Shown here: piece after piece, positions 54,447 through 64,000 of the stretch
Position numbering within the stretch: the first letter of the stretch is position 1
How the letters are laid out: every line of letters begins with the position of its first letter
Source of the DNA: Levilactobacillus spicheri DSM 15429
Lineage (GTDB): Bacteria; Bacillota; Bacilli; Lactobacillales; Lactobacillaceae
Direction: 5' to 3'
Assembly: GCF_001435095.1 (NCBI RefSeq)
Contig: NZ_AZFC01000012.1
Location: 112,985 to 176,984 of the forward strand
DNA length: 64,000 nucleotides
Notes under the pieces: model-generated
Database searches by the model: none
Seen by the model: the letters and a program-made list of their open reading frames with translations, nothing else
What the model was told of the DNA's origin: nothing
Program-made: the position numbers and the translations under genes

Positions 54447-56558
54447 TTACTTTTGCGGAGCTTCCTCGTAGTCGCCGTTCGGGCACACGATTTGGCTGCC
54501 GCCTCGGATCTTCTTGCTGACCAGATAGTGGCCATCCTTCGGGCAGTCCCGACCGACCGGCTTGTCCCAAGAGACAAAATCACAGTCAGGGTAACGGGAA
54601 CAGCCGTAAAAGATCCGGTTCTTCTTGGATTTCCGTTCGATGACCTGCCCCTGATGACATACGGGACACATCACGCCGATCTCCTTCACGATGGGCTTGG
54701 TATTGCGGCAGTCCGGGAAGCGCGAACAAGCGTAAAACTTCCCGTAACGCCCCATCTTGATGACCATCGGGGCCCCACAGATGTCACAGTCAAAGCCCGC
54801 CGGTTCGTCACGAATCTGAATCTTTTCGATGGCGTCTTCGGCGTGAGCCACTTCCGTCGAGAAGGGCTTGTAGAAGTTGTCAATGACCTTAACCCAGTCC
54901 TGCTTACCGGCTTCGATGCCGTCCAGCTCGTCTTCGAGCCCGGCGGTAAAGCCGACGTTCACGATGTCTGGGAAGTAGTCCTTGATGATCTTATCGACGA
55001 TTTCCCCGAGTTCGGTCGGTTCGAACCGCCGGCCCACGAGTTTTACGTAGTAACGCCGTTGGATGGTGTCCAACGTTGGCGCGTAGGTCGACGGCCGGCC
55101 GACCCCGTTTTCTTCGAGGGCCTTGATCAGGTTGGCTTCGGAGTACCGTGCCGGCGGCTGAGTGAAGTGTTGGGCCGGATCGGTCTTGGCCAGGGTGACC
55201 TGGTCGCCGATTTCAAGGTCGGGCAACAGGTTGTCCTTTTCCTTGCCGTCCTTGTAGATCTTCAAGAACCCTTCGAACTTCATCTTCGAGCCGTTTGCCC
55301 GGAACGTGACGCCGTTTTGTTCGATGGTCACGGCCATGGTATCCATGATGGCGTTGGTCATCTGGCTGGCCACGAAACGGTTCCAGATCAGCTGGTATAA
55401 CCGGAACTGGTCCTTGTTCAGGCGGTCCTTGAGGCTGGCCGGCGTCCGGAAGACCGAGGTTGGTCGGATGGCTTCGTGGGCGTCTTGGGCCCCTTCCGGC
55501 AACTTGCCCTTGATGGGCTTGGTCGCGGCGTATTCCGCCCCGTACTTCTCGTGCAGGAAGGTGGAGGCCTCGTGCTTGGCTAAGCTGGAGATCCGGGTCG
55601 AGTCGGTCCGCATATAGGTGATCAGCCCCTGCGTGCCTTCCTTCCCCAGGTTGATGCCTTCGTAGAGCTGTTGGGCCGCCATCATGGTCTTGCGCGTCCG
55701 GAAGTTGAGCTTCCGGTTGGCGTCCTGTTGCATCGAGCTGGTGGTAAACGGTGGTTGCGGCGACCGTTTCCGTTCTTTGCGGACCACGTTGGTGATGTCG
55801 AAGGCCTGGCTCTTATCGATTTGGCTTAAGATGTCCTGCACGGCGGCGTTGTCCTTTAAGCCGTGCTTCTTGCCCTTGAGGCCGTAGAAGCTGGCCGCAA
55901 AGGTCGTCCGGGCCTTCTTGAAGGCGCCGTCGATGGTCCAGTACTCTTCCGGTTGAAAGGCCTTGATCTCGTTTTCCCGCTGAATGATCAAGGCTAAGGC
56001 GATGGACTGTACCCGCCCGGCACTAAGTCCCTTCTTAACCTTCTTCCACAGCAGTGGCGAGATGGAATACCCCACCAGCCGGTCGAGGATCCGCCGCGCC
56101 TGTTGGGCGTTGACCAGGTCCATGTCGATCGACCGGGGCGTCTTGAAGGCTTCCTTCACGGCGTCCTTGGTGATTTCGTTGAAGGTGACCCGGTTCTTAT
56201 CGGTCACGTCGAGGTTCAGGATGTGGGCCAGATGCCAGGCAATCGATTCACCTTCCCGGTCGGGGTCAGACGCCAGATAAACGGCCTTGGCCTTCTTGGC
56301 CTCGGACCGTAAGCCCTTGATGACGTCACCCTTTCCCCGAATGGAGATGTAGTGGGGATCGTAGTTGTTGTCAAAGTCGATTCCCATCGAGCTCTTCGGC
56401 AAGTCCCGCACGTGTCCCAGACTCGGTACGACCTTGTAGGTCCGCCCCAGATACTTCTCAATGGTTTTGGCTTTCGCGGGTGATTCCACGATCACCAATT
56501 TTTTTTGTGTTTTTTTCCGCTTACGCGGGCTGGTTTTTGGTTTCGCCTTGGTTGGCAA
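54447..56558 (-). CDS. topA: DNA topoisomerase I
   Basis: A 703-residue type IA topoisomerase relaxing negative supercoils. The TOPRIM domain ('[18 protein letters not shown]', '[15 protein letters not shown]') covers residues 20-140. The active Tyr is near residue 315 in '[14 protein letters not shown]'. Three C-terminal zinc ribbons begin with '[13 protein letters not shown]', '[13 protein letters not shown]' and '[12 protein letters not shown]'. Lys-rich N-terminus is typical. Core gene. Confidence 0.97.
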   Translation of the reverse strand: MPTKAKPKTSPRKRKKTQKKLVIVESPAKAKTIEKYLGRTYKVVPSLGHVRDLPKSSMGIDFDNNYDPHYISIRGKGDVIKGLRSEAKKAKAVYLASDPDREGESIAWHLAHILNLDVTDKNRVTFNEITKDAVKEAFKTPRSIDMDLVNAQQARRILDRLVGYSISPLLWKKVKKGLSAGRVQSIALALIIQRENEIKAFQPEEYWTIDGAFKKARTTFAASFYGLKGKKHGLKDNAAVQDILSQIDKSQAFDITNVVRKERKRSPQPPFTTSSMQQDANRKLNFRTRKTMMAAQQLYEGINLGKEGTQGLITYMRTDSTRISSLAKHEASTFLHEKYGAEYAATKPIKGKLPEGAQDAHEAIRPTSVFRTPASLKDRLNKDQFRLYQLIWNRFVASQMTNAIMDTMAVTIEQNGVTFRANGSKMKFEGFLKIYKDGKEKDNLLPDLEIGDQVTLAKTDPAQHFTQPPARYSEANLIKALEENGVGRPSTYAPTLDTIQRRYYVKLVGRRFEPTELGEIVDKIIKDYFPDIVNVGFTAGLEDELDGIEAGKQDWVKVIDNFYKPFSTEVAHAEDAIEKIQIRDEPAGFDCDICGAPMVIKMGRYGKFYACSRFPDCRNTKPIVKEIGVMCPVCHQGQVIERKSKKNRIFYGCSRYPDCDFVSWDKPVGRDCPKDGHYLVSKKIRGGSQIVCPNGDYEEAPQK

Positions 56559-56678
56559 TGCGCATTACTCCCTCAAGTGGTGGTGCGGTAAAGCCCCATA
56601 GACCGGGCTTACGGGCAACCACAAATTTATTTTGGTTCACGAAGCATAACTTCGCGTAACGCTTCACTATAATCCAAC

Positions 56679-57584
56679 TCATAGTATTTCAAGTGATGGT
56701 CGCTTGTCAACTAAAAGTTCTTCCATTATATGTTCGGAATTAAGGATTGGTTTCGCACCGGCCAGGATTAATTCGTTGGTTCCGACCGAATTGGGCGCGT
56801 CGATGGGGCCCGGAATCGCCAGGACATTGCGGTTTTCCTGCAGGGCGAAGTTGGCCGTGATCAGGCTACCGGAACGCCGGGCCGCCTCGACCACTAAAAC
56901 GCTTTGACTCAACCCAGAAATCAGGCGGTTTCTTTCCACAAATTGAAATTTGGCTGGGCCGGTCGCCCAGGGGTACTCGGAGATCACCAGCTGGGAATGC
57001 GTGAGGGTGCGCATCAGCTCGCGGTTGCTGGCTGGGTAGCACCGCCCCAATCCGGTCCCTAAAACGGCGATTGTGCTCCCGTGATGGGCCAGGGCTACCT
57101 GATGGCCCAGGGTATCGACCCCCTGCGCCATCCCCGAGATCAGACAAATCTCGGGGTGGGCCACCACCGCGGGCAACACCTGGCGCATGGCCCGCACGGC
57201 GTACCCGCTGGGATGACGGGTCCCCACGACCCCCAACCCCACGGCCTGCAACAACCGGGGATCGCCCAGGTAGTACAGCACCACCGGCGGTTCGTAAATT
57301 TCCCGTAGTAACGGCGGGTATTCCGGGTCCTCGAGGGTCACGTACGGCGTGTACTGCAGGTTCAGGCTTTCACGTTCAAGCACCTGGGCCTGTTGCCAGC
57401 CAAAGCGGATCTGCGGCGCTTGATTTCCCAACGGTAAAGCCGTCAGTAAGTCCGTGACCACCGGGGACGTCACCGTGGTCACCTGCTGGGCGACCAACCA
57501 CCGCCAAATCTTCAAAATCGTCTTGCGACCCACTCCGGGGATGAACGTTAAGCGTACTAAAAAATCACGGCGTGTCAGGTGCAT
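56679..57584 (-). CDS. dprA: DNA-processing protein DprA
   Basis: A 301-residue Rossmann-fold protein that loads RecA onto incoming single-stranded DNA in transformation. 'VGTRHPSGYAVRAMRQVLPA' and 'SGMAQGVDTLGHQVALAHHG' form the ssDNA-binding SMF core, and 'SQSVLVVEAARRSGSLITAN' follows. A helical region precedes it; no clear C-terminal WH domain. ATG 57584 is chosen with AGGAGG eight bases upstream; a GTG at 57590 would add two residues. Confidence 0.95.
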   Translation of the reverse strand: MHLTRRDFLVRLTFIPGVGRKTILKIWRWLVAQQVTTVTSPVVTDLLTALPLGNQAPQIRFGWQQAQVLERESLNLQYTPYVTLEDPEYPPLLREIYEPPVVLYYLGDPRLLQAVGLGVVGTRHPSGYAVRAMRQVLPAVVAHPEICLISGMAQGVDTLGHQVALAHHGSTIAVLGTGLGRCYPASNRELMRTLTHSQLVISEYPWATGPAKFQFVERNRLISGLSQSVLVVEAARRSGSLITANFALQENRNVLAIPGPIDAPNSVGTNELILAGAKPILNSEHIMEELLVDKRPSLEIL

Positions 57585-57635
57585 GGGCACCGCCTCCTAG
57601 GTTCGTTTAGGAGTAACTCCGTGATTCATCGTCAA

Positions 57636-58418
57636 TTATTCGGTTGAAAGGGCCGCCTTCACCGGGGCAAAGCTGCGCCGGTGGATCGGGGTCACGCCCC
57701 GTTCGGCCAGCCCGGCCAGATGCTCGGCGGTCCCGTACCCCGCGTTCTGGGCAAAGCCATACCCGGGATACAAGCGGTCGTAACTGTCCATCAGGTGATC
57801 CCGGAAGACCTTGGCCACGATACTGGCCGCCGCCACGCTGGCACTCTTAGCGTCCCCCTTGATCAACCGCGTTTGCGGCAGATCCACGGGAATCTGCATC
57901 GCGTCGACGATCAGGTGCTGCGGCGCCAGGCCCAGGCCCACAACGGCGCGCTGCATGGCGATGCGGGTCGCCTGATAGATGTTGACCTGGTCGATCAGCT
58001 GCGGGCTCGCCGCCCCAATGCTGACGGCCTCGGCCTGGGCCAAAATAATGGGATAGAGCCGGGCCCGCTCCTTGGGGGTCAGCTGTTTCGAATCGTTGAC
58101 CAGGGGCACGTCGAAGTCGGGTGGCAAGATCACCGCACTGGTGATCACCGGGCCGGCCAGGGGCCCCCGCCCGACCTCGTCGATGCCGGCGACCCGTTGG
58201 CCCCGTTCCCAGAACGGCCGCTCGTAATGCAAGCGTTCCTGGAAGGCCGCCTCGGCGGCCGCTTGCTTGGCGAACCGCCGCTCGAGTTGTTGGCGCAACT
58301 GTTGAGCGCCCTTCCGCGGGTCGGCTTGTAAGGCCAACAACCGCGGATCATCGGCCGTGGTGACCGTTGCAAGGTCCCGGCGCAGTTGGGCCAGGCTCGG
58401 GCGCTTCTCCTCAGTCAT
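57636..58418 (-). CDS. rnhB: Ribonuclease HII
   Basis: A 260-residue RNase HII that nicks at ribonucleotides in DNA. The metal-binding acids are in '[16 protein letters not shown]'-type motif near residues 76-91 (Asp-Glu-x-Gly) and later Asp in 'VDAMQIP' and '[19 protein letters not shown]'. An N-terminal extension of about 70 residues is helical. It overlaps rbgA by eight bases. Confidence 0.97.
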   Translation of the reverse strand: MTEEKRPSLAQLRRDLATVTTADDPRLLALQADPRKGAQQLRQQLERRFAKQAAAEAAFQERLHYERPFWERGQRVAGIDEVGRGPLAGPVITSAVILPPDFDVPLVNDSKQLTPKERARLYPIILAQAEAVSIGAASPQLIDQVNIYQATRIAMQRAVVGLGLAPQHLIVDAMQIPVDLPQTRLIKGDAKSASVAAASIVAKVFRDHLMDSYDRLYPGYGFAQNAGYGTAEHLAGLAERGVTPIHRRSFAPVKAALSTE

Positions 58419-59277
58419 GCGGGGTCGCAGCGGCCTTTTGCGGGGCCCGGTCCAGGGTGAAGCCCCCCAGCTTTTGGCGCCGGGCGTCCAGGATCAACCG
58501 TTCACTGGCCCGTTCGTAGTCGTCGCGCATCCCCACGTTCGCGGTGATCTTCAGCAAGAGGTCGACGTCACTGAGCTCCCGGTCAGCGGCACTCAGATGG
58601 TACCGGGCCTCGAGCGCCGCCAGATGGTACTGGCGGAAGAAGGACAGTGCGTACAGAGCCACGTCGTCCTTGGCGTAGAGCTTTTCCTTGATGGCCCCGG
58701 TCAGCGCCAGCTTCTGCGCGGTCGTCTGGTCCTTAAACTTCGGCCACAGGATTCCCGGGGTGTCGAGCAGCTCCAGGTGCTTACTGGACCGCAGCCATTG
58801 CTGTCCCTTGGTGACCCCCGGCGTGTCGCCGACCTGGGCGGCCTTGCGACTGACCAGGTGGTTCAGCAGCGTGGACTTCCCGACGTTCGGGACCCCCACG
58901 GTCATGGCGCGAACGGGGCGTTCCTTGAGCCCCTTGGCCTTTTCGGCGGCCAGCTTGTCCTGCAGGATCTCCAGGGCCAGCTTCGTGATCTGCTTGGGCG
59001 TCACGTTGGCGCGCGAGTCGATGGCGATGGCGGGCTGGTGATGGGCGCGGTAATAATTTAACCACGCCGCCGTTTGTTGCGGGTCGGCCAGGTCTTTTTT
59101 GGTGAGGATGATCAGGTGCGGCTTGTCCCGACTGATCCGCGCCACCTCGGGATTCCGGGATGCGGCGGGGATGCGGGCGTCCACCAGTTCGAACACGATG
59201 TCGACCAGGTGCACGTTTTCTTCCATTTGGCGAATCGCCTTGGCCATGTGGCCGGGGAACCATTGAATAACTGACAT
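58411..59277 (-). CDS. rbgA: Ribosome biogenesis GTPase RbgA (YlqF)
   Basis: A 288-residue circularly permuted GTPase that matures the 50S subunit. G4-like '[10 protein letters not shown]' precedes G1 '[14 protein letters not shown]' (near 123-136) and G3 '[10 protein letters not shown]', the permuted order. 'WFPGHMAKA' at residues 6-14 is the family opening. The C-terminal ANTAR-like helical domain covers 205-275. First of the rbgA-rnhB-dprA-topA run. Confidence 0.97.
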   Translation of the reverse strand: MSVIQWFPGHMAKAIRQMEENVHLVDIVFELVDARIPAASRNPEVARISRDKPHLIILTKKDLADPQQTAAWLNYYRAHHQPAIAIDSRANVTPKQITKLALEILQDKLAAEKAKGLKERPVRAMTVGVPNVGKSTLLNHLVSRKAAQVGDTPGVTKGQQWLRSSKHLELLDTPGILWPKFKDQTTAQKLALTGAIKEKLYAKDDVALYALSFFRQYHLAALEARYHLSAADRELSDVDLLLKITANVGMRDDYERASERLILDARRQKLGGFTLDRAPQKAAATPHD

Positions 59278-59492
59278 GAATTGTACTCCTTTGTGATATC
59301 ACGACTTGTAAGGCTTTTTAGCCGCTTTGATGTACATTATTTTGTGAAATTTACCAAAGATTTATCGTGTGACCTGCAGTTGTTTCTTCCATATTATTGA
59401 GTTACTGATCCTAGATAAAAGGCCGTTCTACCCTTTTATGCCCCTTTTCAAAATCCATAAAAATTATTCTTTCCCAATAGGCATTTAAAAGA

Positions 59493-59543
59493 AAAAAGAT
59501 AAGATGGAAACTCAATTAACAATTCCCATCTTATCATTTTTTA
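59493..59543. terminator. Terminator at the island edge
   Basis: AAAAAGATAAGATGG pairs with CCATCTTATCATTTTTT around an 18-base loop; T-rich on both strands. Confidence 0.85.
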
Positions 59544-59615
59544 TCCTTAATTGAGGTATCGTCGTTGCTTCCAATAAAAGAATTTTTCAAAAAACCTAAA
59601 ATTAAACAATGCAAG

Positions 59616-59744
59616 TTAGCGTGTTGGGTTAATGACACTCTTGCTAAAGATAGCATTATTTTGCATTTCTTCAAGCCGCCGATTCAGTGTGTAGGTAGAT
59701 AGAGCTCTTTGTAATTGGAGTTTTATTTTCCCACTGCAACACAT
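59616..59744 (-). pseudogene. Possible HsdS (type I specificity subunit) fragment
   Basis: A 42-codon frame whose middle, 'LSTYTLNRRLEEMQNNAIFS', resembles the conserved helix of type I restriction specificity subunits ('LNRRLEEMAxAIF'). Stop at 59616-59618. No ribosome site before the only ATG. Probably a remnant of a restriction system that once occupied this position; the match is short and uncertain. Confidence 0.35.
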
Positions 59745-59868
59745 AATTAGTTACAGGCATGTATTATCTTAGTATATTTTCTGTGTCTACTTCCTTGCAG
59801 GACAATTATCGTTAATAAATTATACTCTTTCTGATAGCCAAGTTTTACTTTGAGTGCCGATATAAAGA

Positions 59869-62862
59869 TTACCAAATTCGGCTTCTAAAATACTCAGGGA
59901 TAATATTACCAAATTTTTCAATAATTTTCCCTTTATTCATTCGTAGCCAATGTAATACTTCTTTATAGTCTGCAGTATCAACACCCATTTCCTCACAAAA
60001 CAAGCGTGCCAAAACGCGATCGCTAATCCCAGCACCATACATTACTTGTTCTGTTTTCTTAGGTAATCCAAGTTTCATTGCAACCTGTAGTTTTTCTAAT
60101 CGCGCATACTTTACAGGATCTGTAATAACTTCCATTAGAGCAGTCAGTTTTAACTGCATATCAAATTGAAATGCCTGGCTACAAATAATATACACTTTTT
60201 CAACTGTAGGTTTACGATTTGACAACCTAATGTCCGGGTACTCTAATTTCCATGACTCGAGAATTTCAATATAGCTGCTCCCTTTAATCCACTTATTTAA
60301 CAAGAAACGATAAAGGCTATCTTCAGATTGATTCTTTATAGAAACGGAGGTTCGTAGAATTGGCCAAATATCGGTAATAATCTGTTCCATGTCATCACTT
60401 GTGATAATTACTTCATCATTGCTATCTACAAAACTCTTAATAGTTAATGCTTCATTAATCCCAACCATCATTTTACTCATGGTCAAAACATCATGTCTAT
60501 CGACAACTAGACGACTAATCCTCTCACCGAGATACTTAAACGTCCAGAGCATTAAATCAAATTCATCATCTCGTATACATGTAGAAGCAAACATTTTTTT
60601 AACAACATTTTCTATATTTTCTTCCTGAACGCCCTCCTGAATTACATTCCATATAGACATAAGATAATTTTCAATTTGCCATATACCATTTGCTTTTTTT
60701 AAAAATAAGCGTCGATATGCTTTGGCTTTACTAGGAGAATCACCCTTGACTCGATTTGAAATCCACTCCATCGGATTATCAAGAAACTCAGGAACACACC
60801 ACTCAGATGCCCGGATGTCTTCTGATCTACTATATGAGTTAATCGCTGTAGGCATGAATAATGCCGCGAGAGAACTTCCTAGAGGTTCTGCGGGGGCATC
60901 TATTGCTAGACTATTCAACGCATGTTTCACGCGCTCATCAGAGAAGGAACTGATATTCTGCATAAAAATGATGTTTCCTTCATTGATGACCCCAGTTCTT
61001 CCGACACGTCCAATTAAGTTGATTGTATCTCTGTTATTCAATTCCATTTCGCCATTTCCAATCGAGGTTATAATGATGGTCTTAATAGGCAAGTTGACCC
61101 CTTGCGCAAGAGTATTCGTGCACAGTAATAGAGGAATATTTCCGTTTCGAGCCTCAAATTCTAAAGAACCACGAATACCATCAGGGATGTCCCCATCATG
61201 CACAAATATTCCGTTCCGGTACGCTCTTACAAGAACTGAGTCTTCACCAAAATTCAGTTCAAATAATTTACATAATGCCACAACCGACTCATTACCATCA
61301 ATTAGAATTGGAGACTTTTCCTGTAGCTCCATGAAAACCTGAGCCAGGCCCTTAATAGTATCCTTTCTCGGAACATATACAGCGACCATCCCCCCCTTCA
61401 TGAATTGCCTTGTAGTTAATGCTGTAGCCCACCGTATACCCTTTGTACGATTTTTGATAGTAAAATCAGGCTGTATTTTGTTTTCTTTTATCTTAACTGG
61501 ATCAAAAAAGTACGGAAATTTCACCAGTGCTTTGGCTTCCTGAAGTTTATTCCAAATATAAAGCTCTCCATGCATCGTCTTATCGTTCCAATAGGAATAT
61601 CCTAAGACTTTTTCAAGTTTTCTTGGCGTTAACTTGTTAACGACATTATTGTTACCAGAATTAAACCACTCAGATACTTCGTTTGGATTGCCGATCACGG
61701 CTGAAACAAATATTTTCTGTATTTCGTCCGTCACAAAAAAATTAATCGTGCTAAGTAACAATTCAAATGTTATTCCCCGATCACTATTATCTAACTGATG
61801 AGCCTCATCAAAAATGAACAACCCAGTTTCACTTAAAAAATTAGGGTCATACCGAATCATAAACAACAATTTTTCCGGAGTAACAATTAATATCGCGGGA
61901 CGCTCTATCAAACTGAAATCTGAAAAATCAAATTTTAATTCGGTACTGATACGATTAATATCAACCTCTTCATCATGAAATTGTAGCTTCAAATCCAAGT
62001 AAATCTCATCACGAATTGATTTAAACGGTGCCACAATGACTGCTATATGAAAGGAATCCCGATACAAACTAGCCCTAAGGATAAGCGAAAATGAGGCAGT
62101 TTTTCCAGACCCGGTGGGAAGTTGAACCACTGCCGAATTTCCTCGAAAAACATTATGCTTTCCAAGTTCCCGTTGGGCACTCCAAAGAACGGGATGTACT
62201 TTTCTAGCAGTAAGCGGTAAAACCCACTTTTGCGGGTCAGTATCTGAAAAACTTGGCATTAGATTAATCGTGGCATTTTCCCAACACTGCCGGATAATTT
62301 TTTGCACGCATTCCGCTGCAATTATATCTATGTCATGGTCACGCCGATACGCATCCTCTAATAATGAATCTACCTGTTTATATAGGATACTAATATCTTC
62401 GCGACCCGAAAAGACAAGGGAAGTAGTCAACCCAATTTTGCTATTTTCCCATGGAAAGTTTACGTCTCCGTATCTGATGACCTCAGCTAATACTCGCTCG
62501 GTTGAACTAAGTTTGTCACCTGTTAGTCCTTTTAGTACAACCGCACTTGCACCTGGATAGCCCGCAAATACGTATGCTGTCGCTGAAAATAAGATCAGTT
62601 CCTCATCGCCAAATAGCTTATTAACATCTAAATTAATCTGTGGCAATGTTTCAAAGAACTTGCCAGCAAATTCTAATTGCGAACGAAAATGTTGATTAAC
62701 AGCCAAATTATCTTCACACAAATAATCAGTTACAGATGATAGTGCATAGTAAAGAAGCTTATTCCACATTTTTCTATTACTGGATAAGTCTGAGCTTCTT
62801 GCAAATTCTTGTTCTTTAAGTCTTACCCAGATATCGCGTAGTACTTCATTATTCGTTGTCAA
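59869..62862 (-). CDS. hamB: Hachiman helicase HamB
   Basis: A 997-residue superfamily 2 helicase of the Hachiman defence system, which unwinds or scans DNA and controls the HamA nuclease. Walker A 'LPTGSGKTASF' is near residue 250, the DEAH box 'FIFDEAHQLD' near 350, motif III-like 'FVSAVIGNP' near 390, and motif VI 'LIGRVGRTG' near 620. The C-terminal third is helical. The start is TTG 62862, overlapping hamA by 14 bases; no in-frame ATG is close. AT-rich. Confidence 0.85.
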   Translation of the reverse strand: MTTNNEVLRDIWVRLKEQEFARSSDLSSNRKMWNKLLYYALSSVTDYLCEDNLAVNQHFRSQLEFAGKFFETLPQINLDVNKLFGDEELILFSATAYVFAGYPGASAVVLKGLTGDKLSSTERVLAEVIRYGDVNFPWENSKIGLTTSLVFSGREDISILYKQVDSLLEDAYRRDHDIDIIAAECVQKIIRQCWENATINLMPSFSDTDPQKWVLPLTARKVHPVLWSAQRELGKHNVFRGNSAVVQLPTGSGKTASFSLILRASLYRDSFHIAVIVAPFKSIRDEIYLDLKLQFHDEEVDINRISTELKFDFSDFSLIERPAILIVTPEKLLFMIRYDPNFLSETGLFIFDEAHQLDNSDRGITFELLLSTINFFVTDEIQKIFVSAVIGNPNEVSEWFNSGNNNVVNKLTPRKLEKVLGYSYWNDKTMHGELYIWNKLQEAKALVKFPYFFDPVKIKENKIQPDFTIKNRTKGIRWATALTTRQFMKGGMVAVYVPRKDTIKGLAQVFMELQEKSPILIDGNESVVALCKLFELNFGEDSVLVRAYRNGIFVHDGDIPDGIRGSLEFEARNGNIPLLLCTNTLAQGVNLPIKTIIITSIGNGEMELNNRDTINLIGRVGRTGVINEGNIIFMQNISSFSDERVKHALNSLAIDAPAEPLGSSLAALFMPTAINSYSRSEDIRASEWCVPEFLDNPMEWISNRVKGDSPSKAKAYRRLFLKKANGIWQIENYLMSIWNVIQEGVQEENIENVVKKMFASTCIRDDEFDLMLWTFKYLGERISRLVVDRHDVLTMSKMMVGINEALTIKSFVDSNDEVIITSDDMEQIITDIWPILRTSVSIKNQSEDSLYRFLLNKWIKGSSYIEILESWKLEYPDIRLSNRKPTVEKVYIICSQAFQFDMQLKLTALMEVITDPVKYARLEKLQVAMKLGLPKKTEQVMYGAGISDRVLARLFCEEMGVDTADYKEVLHWLRMNKGKIIEKFGNIIPEYFRSRIW

Positions 62863-63706
62863 GATTGCTTACCCCTAATTCACTGTACAGAGCATTTATT
62901 AACTTTTGAATTTCTGAAACTCCAAAAGCAATCATTCTCAATGAATCAACATGTTGAGACTCTTTCGTCACAACTTTTTTCACGGTATTTTGATTAAGCT
63001 GCTTCTGATCCACAACTGCTGCTGCAACATACTGAATTTGGTACGGCCTCTCAATTGGATTTTCAAATCTTGCTATTTCACGGTATGAATACCCATCTTG
63101 ATTCTCCTGCCGCTCTCGATGTTTTATTTTTAATTTAACCGCATTCAATCCAACACTACCTCGTTTAGCACTAAGTAGGTCAATACTATCCTTGTCAGAG
63201 TCATTTATAGCAGCCTGTAATCTTTCACGAACAGTACGTGTCGATCCAGTCTTAATCTCACCAATGCATAATAAATCTTGGTCAGATTCATGATCTGAGT
63301 CTTGATAAAACCGAATTGCAACTATGTCTGACCCTTTCGTAGATTCCTCTTTATTGGATTTTTCCGAATATCTTAAAAATAATGTTGGAACCCAGAAATT
63401 TTCAGTGTACATTAAGTACTCAGCAACCAAAATCTCACCAAAATCGCCACTTTGAAATTTTTTGTTTTCGGGATATACCATTTCCTTTAGGAAATCAATT
63501 GGTTCATTCTCCCCGATATCTTCCATGCCTTCTAGCAAATCTTCATCTGAGATATATTTGTGTCGAAAAGATCTCGCCCAATCAGCAATCACCTTAATAT
63601 TGTCAAATGGTGCTTGAACCAAAATTATTTCAATATTATTTTCTTCAATATTTTGAATAGGATCAAAATGAGCATAACTGTTCATGTACTCGGGTATATT
63701 CAACAT
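62849..63706 (-). CDS. hamA: Hachiman nuclease HamA (DUF1837)
   Basis: A 285-residue DUF1837 protein with a PD-(D/E)XK-type core: 'SGDFGEILVAEYL' (Glu91), 'TKGSDIVAIRF' (Asp127) and 'CIGEIKTGSTRTV' (Glu150, Lys152). In Hachiman this effector degrades DNA when HamB is triggered by infection. GGAGGCAG lies upstream of ATG 63706 and a TATAAT -10 at 63737-63742. First gene of the hamAB operon, translationally coupled to hamB. Confidence 0.87.
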   Translation of the reverse strand: MLNIPEYMNSYAHFDPIQNIEENNIEIILVQAPFDNIKVIADWARSFRHKYISDEDLLEGMEDIGENEPIDFLKEMVYPENKKFQSGDFGEILVAEYLMYTENFWVPTLFLRYSEKSNKEESTKGSDIVAIRFYQDSDHESDQDLLCIGEIKTGSTRTVRERLQAAINDSDKDSIDLLSAKRGSVGLNAVKLKIKHRERQENQDGYSYREIARFENPIERPYQIQYVAAAVVDQKQLNQNTVKKVVTKESQHVDSLRMIAFGVSEIQKLINALYSELGVSNLDNE

Positions 63707-63736
63707 CTGCCTCCAAGTAAGTTACTAATTGCTTAA

Positions 63737-63742
63737 ATTATA
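63737..63742 (-). promoter_or_regulatory. -10 element of the hamAB operon
   Basis: TATAAT on the - strand, about 30 bases upstream of the hamA start. The -35 is weak (TCATTC at 17 bases). Confidence 0.5.
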
Positions 63743-64000
63743 CGCTACATATTCATTTTGAATGAAAGTACTTCAGACATTAAGATTAGTCCCATGTATT
63801 TCCAAAAAATAAACTATACTACATAATCATAATATCATATGACCATTCAACAAATCTATTTGCCAAAAAATTTGCCAAAATTTGCTGCTTATTGCTTAGC
63901 ATTGCACAACTCATCAAAATAAACGATCCCATCAACTCGTTAAATGGCAGATTGTAAAATTTAAGTTGAACATTTAAGTGGACAGAAAAAACCATCAAGG
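63743..64000. other. AT-rich region at the window end
   Basis: No gene seen. TTTGCCAAAA occurs at 63859-63868 and again at 63871-63880 (period 12), with a third partial copy TTTGC after it. These may be binding-site repeats or an element edge. Confidence 0.45.

Larger units (their letters stand above)
59278..59868. other. Junction between core genome and Hachiman island
   Basis: AT-rich, with no full gene. It contains a strong terminator (59493-59543) and a possible HsdS scrap (59616-59744 -), both listed separately. Base composition changes sharply here from the GC-rich rbgA side. Confidence 0.6.

Overview
The window is bacterial chromosome from a Lactobacillaceae member of moderately high GC, probably Levilactobacillus-like. 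Evidence: strong AGGAGG ribosome sites, the conserved block parC-parE, plsY, hslU-hslV-xerC-topA-dprA-rnhB-rbgA, a Mn-dependent pyrophosphatase, DUF4811 paired with an MDR-type MFS pump, and many NmrA-like reductases and LysR/TetR regulators. No rRNA, tRNA, CRISPR array or intact insertion sequence was seen. The species call is an inference.

Layout. 1-11.7 kb: the 3' end of a class-A beta-lactamase-like hydrolase, then a redox/electrophile-stress cluster (SDR, NmrA-like reductases, PEBP-like protein, frameshifted cupin, cyclophilin-like protein, LysR, TetR, MFS efflux pump, NTF2-like proteins, aldo/keto reductase). 11.8-13.9 kb: rarA, an antitoxin remnant and a broken GNAT gene. 13.9-17.6 kb: an AT-rich island with a five-zinc-ribbon/PD-(D/E)XK nuclease and two divergent membrane proteins. 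17.6-22.9 kb: an XerS-like recombinase, zinc alcohol dehydrogenase, another NmrA-like reductase, LysR, flavodoxin and DUF1835 protein. 23.8-30.3 kb: a four-gene condensin operon of Wadjet (JetABCD) type. 30.5-35.1 kb: TetR/quinone reductase and an MFS/DUF4811/TetR efflux module. 35.1-36.7 kb: a gene-free stretch with an excellent match to the Firmicutes dif site. 36.7-42.5 kb: secreted CAP protein, two Nudix hydrolases, msrBA, a DUF2087/GIY-YIG/CAT-like operon and a secreted matrixin-like protease. 42.7-59.3 kb: core housekeeping genes. 59.5-63.7 kb: an AT-rich Hachiman (HamA/HamB) defence module with a possible HsdS scrap beside it.

How it fits together. Most genes left of about 36 kb are on the + strand and most right of about 42 kb are on the - strand. 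This is the expected leading-strand switch at a replication terminus and agrees with the dif site at 36207-36234. The window therefore looks like the Ter region, where accessory DNA collects: an anti-plasmid condensin 6 kb left of dif, an AT-rich nuclease island 19 kb left, and Hachiman 23 kb right. XerC, which should act at dif with an XerD encoded elsewhere, lies 17 kb away, and a second XerS-like recombinase lies on the other side.
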